In this document: piece by piece, positions 23,920-31,643 of the stretch | Layout: the number at the start of each line of letters is the position of its first letter | Numbering within the stretch: the stretch's first letter is position 1 | Origin: Polymorphospora lycopeni | GTDB lineage: Bacteria; Actinomycetota; Actinomycetes; Mycobacteriales; Micromonosporaceae | DNA: 64,000 nucleotides | Direction: 5' to 3' | Assembly (NCBI RefSeq): GCF_042237075.1 | Contig: NZ_JBCGDC010000010.1 | Span: 1-64,000 of the forward strand | The notes under the pieces: generated by a model | Database searches by the model: none | What the model was told of the DNA's origin: nothing | What the model saw: the letters and a program-made list of their open reading frames with translations, nothing else | Made by a program: the position numbers and the translations under genes

Positions 23920-24649
23920 AGCGGAAGAGCCAGGCCGACACCGCCGCGCAGACGGCCAGCGTGCCGGCGAGCACACCGATGCCCAGGCCGAGGGAGTCGC
24001 CGCCCCGGTCGAGCCAGGCCCACTTCAGCGCGTCGATGGCGTACGTCAGCGGTAGCGCGTCGGCGATCCGCTGCATCCCGTCGGGCATGATCTCCAGCGG
24101 CACGGTGGCCCCGGTCAGGAAGATCATCGGGAAGTAGACGATGTTGGCGATGACGATCGCGGTCTGCTCGCTGGGGGCGAGGGAGGCGATGACCATGCCG
24201 ATGCCGAACATGGCGGCCGCCGCCAGCAGCGCGATCCCGACGAACGCGGCCAGGTGGGCGGGCGGGTTGAGGTCGTACGCGAGCATGCCGACGACGAGGA
24301 GCAGGACCGTGCCGACGGCGCAGATCGCGGCGTTGATCAGCACCTGGGCGGTCAGGAACTGGCCGGGCCGGGCCGGGGTGGCGCGCAGCCGGCGCAGGAA
24401 GCCGCGGGAGCGGTATTCCACCATGCCGAGCGGGAAGCTCATCAGCCCGGCGACCGCGATGACGAGCCCAACGTACGCCGGCACCGAGACGTCGACGGTG
24501 CCGAGCCCGTCGAACTGCTCGCTGGGGTCGTTGCCGTAGATGCCGCCAAAGATGGCCAGCACCATGACCGGGAAGGCGAGGCCGAAGAAGAGCGGCGGGA
24601 AGTTGCGCAGCATGCGCTTGGTCTCGAAGGCGAGCACGTTAGTGAACAT
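23912..24649 (-). CDS. ABC-2 type permease of the azole-peptide exporter (SagH/I-like)
   Basis: This 245-residue protein has six predicted membrane segments in the ABC-2 permease layout: FTNVLAFETKRMLRN, then LFFGLAFPVMVLAIFGG, VGLVIAVAGLMSFPLGMVEY, ALLAAAAMFGIGMVIASLAP and IVYFPMIFLTGATVPLEIMP. The ATG at 24649 overlaps the end of the ATPase gene by 11 nt; the longer frame has no support. With the ATPase it should export the mature peptide and may give self-resistance. Confidence 0.88.
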   Translation of the reverse strand: MFTNVLAFETKRMLRNFPPLFFGLAFPVMVLAIFGGIYGNDPSEQFDGLGTVDVSVPAYVGLVIAVAGLMSFPLGMVEYRSRGFLRRLRATPARPGQFLTAQVLINAAICAVGTVLLLVVGMLAYDLNPPAHLAAFVGIALLAAAAMFGIGMVIASLAPSEQTAIVIANIVYFPMIFLTGATVPLEIMPDGMQRIADALPLTYAIDALKWAWLDRGGDSLGLGIGVLAGTLAVCAAVSAWLFRWE

Positions 24650-25544
24650 GGGTCTGCTCTTCCGACAGGGTGAGGTAGACGTCTTCCAGCGAGGCGGCCA
24701 GCGGCCGGGCGGCGATGCCCCGGTCGGCGAGCACCCCGTCGACACGCTCGCGGGAGCCGGCGTCCTCGGCCCGGACGAGCAGCCGGTTGCCGGCCGGGGT
24801 GACGCTGACCCCGGCCAGGGCGGTGAGTTCGGCGCGCAGGGCGGTGTCGGCGGCGACGCCTTCGAGCATCAACCGGTCGCCGCCGCCGGCGTGCTCGCGG
24901 ACCAGTTCGGCAGGCGAGCCCGTCGCGACGAAGCGACCCTTGACCAGGATGCCGACCCGGTCACAGAGGTATTCGATCTCCTCCATGTGATGCGAGGTCA
25001 GCAGGATGGTCAGCCCGTCGTTGTTGCGCCGCCGCAGCTCCTCCCAGATGACTCGGCGGGCGGCCGGGTCGAGGCCGGTGGTCAGCTCGTCGAGGAAGAC
25101 CACGTCGGGGCGGCCGAGCAGGGCCAGCGCGAGCGACAGCCGCTGCTGCTGGCCGCCGGAGAGCTTGGCGACCTGCTTCCTGCGGTGGCTGGTCAGACCG
25201 AACTGTTCGAGCAGCTCGGGATAGCCGGCCCCGTCCGGGTAGAAGCCCGCGAACAGCCGGCACACGTCGTCGACCGACGCCCGGGGCGGGTAGGCGGAGT
25301 GCTGCAACTGCACGCCGGCGATGCGGGCCATCCGGTCCCGGTCGACGCGCGGGTCGATGCCGCCGACCCGGATCTCGCCGGCGTCGGGGCGACGCAGCCC
25401 TTCGAGGCATTCGAGCAGGGTGGTCTTGCCCGCCCCGTTGGGGCCGATCACCCCGACAATCTCTCCCTTGTCGACGGTCAGGTCGACGCGGTCGACGGCC
25501 ACCACCTCGCCGTAGCGGACGGTGACACCTCTGGCCTCGATCAC
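24639..25544 (-). CDS. ABC transporter ATPase of the azole-peptide exporter (SagG-like)
   Basis: This 301-residue ATPase has Walker A GPNGAGKT (34-41), the LSGGQQQRLSLALALL signature, Walker B VVFLDELTTGLDP and an H-loop TSHHMEE. The C-terminal 80 residues form the regulatory extension common in drug and bacteriocin exporters. The GTG at 25544 overlaps the stop codon of the upstream CPBP gene (GTGA), so the genes are translationally coupled. Its place in the cluster matches SagG in the streptolysin S operon. Confidence 0.92.
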   Translation of the reverse strand: MIEARGVTVRYGEVVAVDRVDLTVDKGEIVGVIGPNGAGKTTLLECLEGLRRPDAGEIRVGGIDPRVDRDRMARIAGVQLQHSAYPPRASVDDVCRLFAGFYPDGAGYPELLEQFGLTSHRRKQVAKLSGGQQQRLSLALALLGRPDVVFLDELTTGLDPAARRVIWEELRRRNNDGLTILLTSHHMEEIEYLCDRVGILVKGRFVATGSPAELVREHAGGGDRLMLEGVAADTALRAELTALAGVSVTPAGNRLLVRAEDAGSRERVDGVLADRGIAARPLAASLEDVYLTLSEEQTHVH

Positions 25545-26314
25545 CCGGGCCTCCTCATCTGCGGCGGGCCGGCCGGGACGGTGGCCCGCTGGGCGCTGGT
25601 GTTGGTGTAGTAACCGGCGAACGAGGCGTGCACGAGCAGGGCCGGCAGCACGCTCGCCTCCACGATGGTCAGCAGCCCGCACACCAGCGACAGCACGACG
25701 CTGGACACGGCGAGCACGAAGGCCTGGAGGCGCTGCTCGGTCAGCAGCACCTGGGCGGTGGTGAAGATCAGGCCGCTGACCACGACCGCCAGCCACGCCG
25801 GGGCACCGGCGACGAGCAGCCCGGCGAGCAGCACGCCCCGGAAGACGAACTCCTCCACGGCCGCGCTGACCATCGGCACGCTCCACCGCCAGCGGCGGGG
25901 CAGGACCAGGATCTCCTGCACCCAGCGCACCCCGGAGACCGCTCCCGGTACGTCGACGCGGGGCGCGAAGGCGTAGAGCAGCGACATGGCGAACGAGGTG
26001 AGCGCGCTCGCCCCGACGACCGCGAGCAGGGTACGCCCGATGCCCGCCCAGCTGACGTCCCAGCTCAGTACGCCCACCACGTCGACGTCGCCGAGCCGGG
26101 CCAGCACCGCCGCGGCGAGCAGGCCGAGGGCGAGGTAGATGACGGTGCCCAGGATCGGGAAGACGTACTTCGCGGGCAGGTTGGTGCGGGAGGCGACCGC
26201 GAGCCGGATCCGCTGACGGCGGCGCGGGTCGGCGAACGGCAGCCGGTAGAGCGCCAGCCAGGCCGCGGTCACGACGACCGACAGCCCGGCGAACAGCCAG
26301 ACCTGCCCGGTCAC
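25541..26314 (-). CDS. CPBP-family intramembrane metalloprotease-like protein, second copy, motif altered
   Basis: This 257-residue protein has about six to eight membrane segments. It keeps motif 1 (SAAVEEFVFRGVLL) and the last His (LPALLVHASF), but motif 2, normally with a conserved His, reads SGLIFTTAQV, with Gln at the His position. It may therefore be catalytically weak and act as an immunity or scaffold protein. CPBP proteins (SagE-like) in azole-peptide clusters are thought to cleave the leader or give immunity. It overlaps both neighbours by GTGA-type junctions. Confidence 0.78.
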   Translation of the reverse strand: MTGQVWLFAGLSVVVTAAWLALYRLPFADPRRRQRIRLAVASRTNLPAKYVFPILGTVIYLALGLLAAAVLARLGDVDVVGVLSWDVSWAGIGRTLLAVVGASALTSFAMSLLYAFAPRVDVPGAVSGVRWVQEILVLPRRWRWSVPMVSAAVEEFVFRGVLLAGLLVAGAPAWLAVVVSGLIFTTAQVLLTEQRLQAFVLAVSSVVLSLVCGLLTIVEASVLPALLVHASFAGYYTNTSAQRATVPAGPPQMRRPG

Positions 26315-26985
26315 GGGCGACTCCAGCGTGGCAGCAGCACGAGCACCACCAGGTTCTGCACGACGTGGGCGATCAGTGGTACGAGCAGACTATGTCCACT
26401 CAGGATGAAAAGCGCGCCGAGCCAGAGCCCGGTGAGGGTCTTCTGGGCCACGGTCAGCCAGCCGTAGTAGAGGTGGTTGAGGCCGTACACGAGCGCGGTC
26501 AGACCGACCGCGATTGGGCTGAGCAGGCCGAACGGGTCGAGCAGCAGGCCGAGGGCGACGCTGCGGAAGAGGATCTCCTCGGCGACGGCGATCCCGAGGG
26601 CGGCCAGCACCCGCAGCGGGCCGAGCCCGACCCGCTCGTGCACCCCGATGCCGCCGACCCGCTGCCGCCGGGCCAGCAGCACCCCGGCACCGAGCAGGTA
26701 TTCCAGGAACGGGGCGGCCAGCCCGAGGACGACCGCGACGACGTACCAGAGGGGGTTGCCGGTGGTGAGGACGACCAGGCCGGCCGGTGCCACCGCCACC
26801 GCGAGGGCGGCGACGGCGAGCAGCGCGACGGCGAAGCCGGCCTCGGGCGGGAACCGGCGGGCGGCGACCGGTACGCCCGGCCGGGCCGGCCCGCCGGCCC
26901 CGGTCAGCAGCAGCCGGAACGCCTGACCGGGGAACGCCACACTGACCAGCACCAGCAGGCTAAGGGAGAGGATGGGGGTGCTCAT
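26311..26985 (-). CDS. CPBP-family intramembrane metalloprotease (SagE-like)
   Basis: This 224-residue polytopic protein carries the full CPBP signature: AVAEEILFRSVALGLLL (motif 1, EExxxR), YGLNHLYYG (motif 2 His) and LIAHVVQNLVVL (motif 3 His). In streptolysin S-type clusters the SagE protein is the putative leader peptidase and immunity factor. The ATG at 26985 lies 26 nt inside the end of the SagD-like gene, so expression is coupled. This copy, unlike the next gene, looks catalytically intact. Confidence 0.88.
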   Translation of the reverse strand: MSTPILSLSLLVLVSVAFPGQAFRLLLTGAGGPARPGVPVAARRFPPEAGFAVALLAVAALAVAVAPAGLVVLTTGNPLWYVVAVVLGLAAPFLEYLLGAGVLLARRQRVGGIGVHERVGLGPLRVLAALGIAVAEEILFRSVALGLLLDPFGLLSPIAVGLTALVYGLNHLYYGWLTVAQKTLTGLWLGALFILSGHSLLVPLIAHVVQNLVVLVLLPRWSRP

Positions 26986-28321
26986 TGGTCACTCCGCCGT
27001 AGCTGAGCATCCGTGGATGGGCCTTGGGCGGCATTCCGGGCAGGCACATGCTGAGCAGTTCCGGGATGAGGACCCGGACCACCTTCCAGTTGGTCTCGGC
27101 CAGTTCCGGCGGGGTGATGTCGAGGTAGCAGGCCCACTCGCTGACCCCGCCGACCATTTTGATCAGCGCGGTCAGGGTCTCCTCGTGGTCGCCGAGCGCC
27201 GGGATCTCGCTGAGCTTCACCGAGGTGCCGGAGAACCGCTGCGCGACGATCTCCCGTTTGCGCCGGGCGTCCTGCGGGCTGGCGTAGAACAGGACGTTGG
27301 TGTCGAGGTCGAGGTAGGGCGAGGTGTTGACGGCCGCGTGCACCGAGGTGGTGTCGAAGATGGCCGAGTACATGCCGAGGCCGGTGATCGCGGCGCTCTC
27401 CATCGTGCCGCGCAGGACCGCCGAGCGCGGGTCGCCGTCGCCCTGCACGCCGAAGCTGATCAGCGGCAGCGCGTCGGTCTTGCGGTCGAGGAAGACCCCG
27501 ACGGTCGGCAGCGGCAGCTCGGGCCGGGTCAGGTAGCCGGCCTTGATCCGGTATTCGGAGTCCGGGCCGAGCTTCATGCTGGCCAGCACCCGCAGGACGT
27601 CCTCGTCGTCGATGACCACCGACGGCGCGGGGGTCGGCGTGTACCAGTTCAGGATGAACGAGTCGATCTGGACGGCCTCGATCAGCGCGTTGCGCAGCGC
27701 CCGGTCGAGGCTGACGTGGGCCGCGGTGCCGGTGGAGAACGACGGGGTGAAGAGCAGGTCGCCGTGCTCCTCGCTGGCGGTGAAGCCGAGGAAGAACAGT
27801 TGGGCGGGAACCCAGACGTCCTCGCCGGGGCGGACCAGCGACGGGCAGCGTACCCAGGCGATCTTGTCGTCCTCGGTCGGCGGGCGGCCGGTGTAGCGGT
27901 GCAGCCGCTTGCTCAGCGCCTCCTGCTGCGCCGGGTCGAGGATGCCGAGCAGGTCCAGGGGCATACAGGCCCCCTCCTGGCTCAGTTCCCGCCGGGTGGC
28001 GTAGCGGAACTCCTGGTCGAACATGCGGATGGCGGTCATCGCGCCGTACCGCTCGACGCTCTCCCCCATCAGCTTGATCAGGGCTTCCTCGTTGTAGAGC
28101 CCGTATCCGCTGAGGTGGTACTGCACCTGGAGGTGCGGGTCGTTCATGATCGAGCGGTGGTAGTGCGGCATCGTCGCCGTCATCGCCCGCATCTGCGGCT
28201 CGCCGGGGATGTCGGCGACCGAGACGAGGAAGCCGGGCATGATGCCGGTCTGGTTGCCGCCCAGGTGCCGGTAGCGCCGCAGCAGGTGCGGCATCGGCGG
28301 GTAGTGCGTCAGTCCGGTCAC
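26960..28321 (-). CDS. YcaO-type azoline cyclodehydratase, D protein (SagD-like)
   Basis: This 453-residue YcaO protein would use ATP to activate the peptide amide and close Cys/Ser/Thr to azolines. Visible family segments are MTATMPHYHRSIM, ESVERYGAMTAIR (helix with ATP/Mg Glu), CPSLVRPGEDVWVP, STGTAAHVSLDRALRNALIE (the E-x2-E/R region) and VGGVSEWACYLDITPPEL. The C-terminus is the Pro-rich PHPLP typical of azole-forming YcaO proteins, where it reaches the active site. The GTG at 28321 overlaps the stop codon of the SagC-like gene. Confidence 0.93.
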   Translation of the reverse strand: MTGLTHYPPMPHLLRRYRHLGGNQTGIMPGFLVSVADIPGEPQMRAMTATMPHYHRSIMNDPHLQVQYHLSGYGLYNEEALIKLMGESVERYGAMTAIRMFDQEFRYATRRELSQEGACMPLDLLGILDPAQQEALSKRLHRYTGRPPTEDDKIAWVRCPSLVRPGEDVWVPAQLFFLGFTASEEHGDLLFTPSFSTGTAAHVSLDRALRNALIEAVQIDSFILNWYTPTPAPSVVIDDEDVLRVLASMKLGPDSEYRIKAGYLTRPELPLPTVGVFLDRKTDALPLISFGVQGDGDPRSAVLRGTMESAAITGLGMYSAIFDTTSVHAAVNTSPYLDLDTNVLFYASPQDARRKREIVAQRFSGTSVKLSEIPALGDHEETLTALIKMVGGVSEWACYLDITPPELAETNWKVVRVLIPELLSMCLPGMPPKAHPRMLSYGGVTNEHPHPLP

Positions 28322-29385
28322 CGCAGCACCTCGGCGACGATCCGGTCGACGGCGGCCCGACTGTTGAAGTTGATCTCCTTGAGCCGCTGCCGGGAGACCT
28401 TGCCGCAGGCCGGGCAGTTCGGCATCCGCAGCAGGTCCTGGGCCTGGATCTCCCAGGTCGGCAGATGGATGCTCAGTGCCCGGCCGGAGAACCGCGACGA
28501 GCCGACGGCGGCATGCAGGTAGCCCTCGGTCAGCGCCATCACGGTCAGCATGCTCATCATCGGCGCGTCGGTCGGCCGTTCCACCTGGGCGCCCATCGGC
28601 GAGCGGGCGAAGTCGTGGTAGGTCACGTGGTCTTCGAGGCGGGCCAGGGCCCGCTGCTCGAAGCACTCGAAGCAGCCGGTGTGCGGCGACCTGACACCGA
28701 CGACCGAGATGAACGGCCCGTCGATGAACGCGCTGACCCACGGCACGTCGGTGTATTCCAGCAGCCGGTTGAGGTTGCGCAGCAGCGGCAACGACGGCCG
28801 CTGGAAGCAGCTCACCACGGCGGCCGCCGCGGTGACCGCCGGCCGTAGTTCGGCGATGCCGCGCTCGGTGGCCAGGCCGTCGATCCGCGAGGTGAGGTCG
28901 GCGGCGCCGAGCCGGTCGAGCAGGTCCGCGTCGGCGACGGTCAGCCGCAGCCGCATGCCCTCGGCGAGTTGCCGGGCCTGGGTGGCGGACGCCCCGCAGT
29001 CGGTCAGGAAGAGCACCTCGCCCTCCGGCGCCCCGCCCCCCGTCGGGTACGGCGTGACCAGCCGACCGAGCAGCGCCGCGGTGACCGCGTCCTGGATCGC
29101 CCCCTGGCTCTCGTCGACCAGCATCCCAGCCTGGGCGAGGTCGGCGAAGAGGCGCTCGATGTTGGCCCGCTCGATCGGCAGCAACTCCGGGTCGAGGTGG
29201 TCGGCCACCTCGACGGCGCCGGTACGCAGTGCCCGCAGTGCCCCGCGTACGGACCGGGCCACGGCCGGGGACTCGGCGCTCACGTCGACGACGGCCTCCT
29301 CGAAGTTCCACACCCCGGTGCGGATCCGCATCCGCCCGGTGCCGTCCTCGATCAGCCGTGCGGTGCTGGCCAGCACATACGACAC
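28318..29385 (-). CDS. Azole-peptide cyclodehydratase C protein with leader-binding (RRE) and E1-like domain (SagC-like)
   Basis: In this 355-residue protein the first ~90 residues look like the winged RRE domain that holds the leader peptide. The remainder is an E1-like fold with the structural zinc tetrad C238, C241, C324 and C327 (GCFECFE ... NCPACG). It stimulates the YcaO partner and presents the precursor. Start: GTG with GGGGGAG 7 nt upstream. It lies 4 nt after the dehydrogenase gene and overlaps the YcaO gene by 4 nt. Confidence 0.9.
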   Translation of the reverse strand: MSYVLASTARLIEDGTGRMRIRTGVWNFEEAVVDVSAESPAVARSVRGALRALRTGAVEVADHLDPELLPIERANIERLFADLAQAGMLVDESQGAIQDAVTAALLGRLVTPYPTGGGAPEGEVLFLTDCGASATQARQLAEGMRLRLTVADADLLDRLGAADLTSRIDGLATERGIAELRPAVTAAAAVVSCFQRPSLPLLRNLNRLLEYTDVPWVSAFIDGPFISVVGVRSPHTGCFECFEQRALARLEDHVTYHDFARSPMGAQVERPTDAPMMSMLTVMALTEGYLHAAVGSSRFSGRALSIHLPTWEIQAQDLLRMPNCPACGKVSRQRLKEINFNSRAAVDRIVAEVLR

Positions 29386-29389
29386 CGGT

Positions 29390-30325
29390 CTACTCCCCCT
29401 GTCCGACTACGGTGAGGTGGACGACGTGGCGGGTGTGCCCGTCCAGCCCCAGCGCCTGTTCGATGGTCTGCTTGTCGTAGCTGCCCTGGTCGCTGCCGGC
29501 CAGCGCGAGCGCGGTCCGGGCCAGGTGCAGGTTCTGCAGGATCGCGCCGACCTCGATGAGCCCGAACACCACGCCGCCGTCGCCGTACTTGCGGGAGTTG
29601 TGGTAGAGGTTGTAGGTAAAGGTCAGCACGAATCCGGACTTGTTGACGTCCAGGTCGGGCGAAGACAGGATCGCGTTCGCACTCTCGTCCGCCACCCGGG
29701 CCAGCGCGTGCGCGTACGGCTGGTATTCGTAGACCCCGGCGGTCAGTCCGGTCACGTTGAAGACGTGCACGAAGATCGACACCGGGTAGAGGCCACCCCC
29801 GGAGGGCGCGTTGCGTAGCTTGATCACGCCGTGCGGGTCGGCCGGATTGCCGTACGGCAGTTCGCCGGAGTTGCCCTGGCAGTGGAACAGCATCGTCGAC
29901 AGGTCGGCCAGGCTGACCGGCTTGCCGCTGAACTCGCGGGTGCTGCGGCGCATGGTGACCGTCGCGGTCAGGCCGGTCTTGAGCGTCTTCGGTTTCGGCA
30001 GCCCGATCGAGTCGCGCAGATCCTCCTCCAGGTCGGCGTGACACGAGGAAAGGATGGCGTCGGGCTCGTAGAACCGCCCGATGCCCAACTGGAATCCGAG
30101 ACGCGCGTTGTCGGTGCGGTAGTTCAACAGCAGTTGCTCACCGGCGAAGTCGTCGTCGCCCACCGCCCACCGGCCGCGCACCACCACGTCGGGCGGGTTG
30201 ACGACGGTCGAGGAGGAGTACATGGAGACGATCGTGTGCTGCATGGCGAAGCCGCCGGTCTGGCGAAGGTAGTCGTGGCGCGACAGCGCCTCCTCGACTT
30301 CCTCTTTGGTTCTCTCGTACGGCAT
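29390..30325 (-). CDS. SagB-type FMN dehydrogenase (azoline to azole)
   Basis: This 311-residue SagB-family nitroreductase-fold protein would oxidise azolines to aromatic azoles with FMN. It shows an N-terminal helical region, MRRSTREFSGKPVSLADLS (the RRS-R FMN motif near residue 125), LRNAPSGGGLYPVSIFV and FGLIEVGAILQNLHLARTAL. The ATG at 30325 has GGAG 9 nt upstream; the longer frame reaches toward the precursor gene and is unlikely. It is 75 nt downstream of the second precursor. Confidence 0.92.
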   Translation of the reverse strand: MPYERTKEEVEEALSRHDYLRQTGGFAMQHTIVSMYSSSTVVNPPDVVVRGRWAVGDDDFAGEQLLLNYRTDNARLGFQLGIGRFYEPDAILSSCHADLEEDLRDSIGLPKPKTLKTGLTATVTMRRSTREFSGKPVSLADLSTMLFHCQGNSGELPYGNPADPHGVIKLRNAPSGGGLYPVSIFVHVFNVTGLTAGVYEYQPYAHALARVADESANAILSSPDLDVNKSGFVLTFTYNLYHNSRKYGDGGVVFGLIEVGAILQNLHLARTALALAGSDQGSYDKQTIEQALGLDGHTRHVVHLTVVGQGE

Positions 30326-30400
30326 GTGGGTTTTCTCCGGCCCTTTCCAGGGAAACGGTGGCGTCGCAGGACGCGCCGCCACCGGATCACACGTGCGGTA

Positions 30401-30526
30401 CTACCAGGAGCAGCAGCTGGAGCAGCAGCAGTTGCCGCCACCGCAGGTCGTGGAGGCACCGGGGGCGACCGTGACGGTCAGACCGCCGGTCGCGGTGGTC
30501 GATACCTGGCCGGAGAAGCTCAGCAT
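30401..30526 (-). CDS. Streptolysin S-like azole peptide precursor 2
   Basis: A 41-residue peptide, too short for routine gene calling. The leader begins MLSFSGQVSTTATGG and runs to VAPGAS (residues 20-25); the core is residues 26-41, reading TTCGGGNCCCSSCCSW. The layout (MLxF start, VAPG, then a Cys/Ser/Thr-rich core) closely parallels SagA of streptolysin S. GGGAGA precedes the ATG. It is nearly identical to the copy 63 nt upstream (5 nt differences in 126) and differs only by Ser36 in place of Thr36. Six Cys and several Ser/Thr are candidates for heterocyclisation. Confidence 0.9.
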   Translation of the reverse strand: MLSFSGQVSTTATGGLTVTVAPGASTTCGGGNCCCSSCCSW

Positions 30527-30588
30527 GGACGGGGTCTCCCTTCTGGACGGTTACTTGCGGGCACTAGCCGGAGCTGCGGCTTCCGGGA

Positions 30589-30714
30589 CTACCAGGAGCA
30601 GCAGCTCGTGCAGCAGCAGTTGCCACCGCCGCACGTCGTGGAGGCACCGGGGGCGACCGTGACGGTCAGACCGCCGGTCGCGGTGGTCGATACCTGGCCG
30701 GAGAAGCTCAGCAT
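30589..30714 (-). CDS. Streptolysin S-like azole peptide precursor 1
   Basis: The first gene of the cluster, 41 residues. The leader is identical to the other copy; the core, residues 26-41, reads TTCGGGNCCCTSCCSW, with Thr at position 36. AGGGAAGG lies 9 nt before the ATG. The leader DNA is the same in both copies and changes are confined to the core, which indicates a recent tandem duplication. The Gly-rich spacer before the Cys block is expected to leave a flexible, unmodified stretch after the first ring. Confidence 0.9.
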   Translation of the reverse strand: MLSFSGQVSTTATGGLTVTVAPGASTTCGGGNCCCTSCCSW

Positions 30715-30808
30715 GAGCGCACACCTTCCCTCGCGGGCACGGACGCCCGGACAACCCAAACGCTCATCGGCGTCGATTGAGAGCTGACCGTAACAGAGCC
30801 CTGTTCAC

Positions 30809-30837
30809 GAAGAAAGATCGAATGTTACGAGTGTCAA
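30809..30837 (-). promoter_or_regulatory. Putative promoter of the azole-peptide operon
   Basis: A perfect TTGACA (minus strand, 30837-30832) is followed after 17 nt by TTCTTC, a poor -10. It sits about 100 nt before the first precursor in an AT-richer stretch. A TGTTCAC/GTGAACA inverted pair at about 30802 and 30845 brackets it and could be an operator. Confidence 0.35.
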
Positions 30838-31076
30838 CATGCTCGGTGAACATCGTTACCGCCACCATCACCACCAGTCGGTCTAGATCAGACAAACGAC
30901 CCAACGGCCGAAATCCGCAGCCCAGCCGGCCTGCCGACAGGAAAACTTTCATCGTTGACCGATCTGCATATGTAATGAAATCGATAGCTGGATCTAGGAA
31001 TCTCTCGTATGCGGCGGCCGTTCGGGGCGCCAAACCCGATCGCGGTCCGAGCGACGGCGAGACTACCCTCGGCCGC
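30838..31076. other. AT-richer intergenic region between the azole-peptide operon and the GNAT gene
   Basis: Part of a ~360-nt gap with visibly lower GC than its surroundings. Apart from the promoter elements listed separately, I see no gene or RNA structure. A plus-strand frame open from 30777 has no start signal or coding bias and is not called. Confidence 0.5.
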
Positions 31077-31562
31077 GTGCTGATCAGGGAGTTCGTCGAA
31101 GCCGACTGGGCGCGGGTGGGGCCGATCGTCGAGGAGGTCGTCCGCGCCGCGGACACCTTCACCTACGACCCGGCGATGACCGCCGAGCAGGCATACCGGG
31201 TCTGGATCGAGGACCCGCCCGGACAGACGGTCGTCGCGGTCGACGGCGACCGGGTGCTGGGCACCGCGAAGATGGGCACCAACCGGCCCGGACCGGGCTC
31301 GCACGTGGCGACCGCGAGTTTCATGGTCGCCGCCGGGGCGCGCGGCCGGGGTGTGGGCGGCGCGCTGTGCCGGTACGCGCTGGACTGGGCCCGCGACCGG
31401 GGCTACGCCGGAATGCAGTTCAACGCGGTGGCCGAGTCGAACCACCGGGCGGTCGAACTCTACCGCCGGCACGGGTTCGAGGTGGTCGGCACGGTTCCGG
31501 GCGCCTTCGCCCACCCGCGCCTCGGCCGGGTCGGCCTGCACGTCATGTACTGCCGGTTCTGA
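31077..31562 (+). CDS. GNAT-family N-acetyltransferase
   Basis: This 161-residue protein has the full GNAT fold: VLIREFVEADWARV at the start, ASFMVAAGARGRGVGGALCR (acetyl-CoA loop, R/Q-x2-G-x-G/A type) and FNAVAESNHRAVELYRRHGFEVVG near the end. The substrate is unknown; the form resembles phosphinothricin/RimI-like acetyltransferases. GTG 31077 has TACCCT 7 nt upstream, so it is probably leaderless. The last 23 nt around the stop codon are tandemly duplicated. Confidence 0.87.
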   Translation: MLIREFVEADWARVGPIVEEVVRAADTFTYDPAMTAEQAYRVWIEDPPGQTVVAVDGDRVLGTAKMGTNRPGPGSHVATASFMVAAGARGRGVGGALCRYALDWARDRGYAGMQFNAVAESNHRAVELYRRHGFEVVGTVPGAFAHPRLGRVGLHVMYCRF

Positions 31563-31589
31563 GCCGCATGTACTGCCAGCTCTGAGCCG
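31544..31589. repeat. 23-nt tandem duplication across the GNAT stop codon
   Basis: Copies 31544-31566 and 31567-31589 differ at 2 positions. The second repeats the codons for MYC-L at the end of the gene plus the stop. It does not change the protein because the first stop is kept. Confidence 0.85.
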
Positions 31590-31617
31590 CCCGGCCCGCC
31601 GCAGACGGGCCGGGCGG
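31587..31617 (+). terminator. Hairpin terminator after the GNAT gene
   Basis: A 12-bp stem (CCGCCCGGCCCG/CGGGCCGGGCGG) with a 7-nt loop about 25 nt after the stop. There is no T-run. Confidence 0.7.
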
Positions 31618-31625
31618 GTGCGACC

Positions 31626-31642
31626 CCAAGATACGATCTTGG
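31626..31642 (+). promoter_or_regulatory. Palindrome CCAAGAT-ACG-ATCTTGG over a -10 box
   Basis: A 7-bp inverted repeat contains TACGAT (31632-31637), which is 6 nt before the ATG at 31644. A dimeric regulator bound here would block this leaderless promoter (inference). Confidence 0.5.
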
Positions 31643-31643
31643 A

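Noticed and set aside
26960..29311. 783-residue YcaO fusion protein
   Set aside because: The N-terminal 330 residues are the out-of-frame shadow of the SagC-like gene; the true start is GTG 28321.
30777..31076. Extended N-terminus for the GNAT gene
   Set aside because: The extra 100 residues are low-GC, have no start signal and no similarity; the GNAT fold begins at GTG 31077 with its own -10 box.
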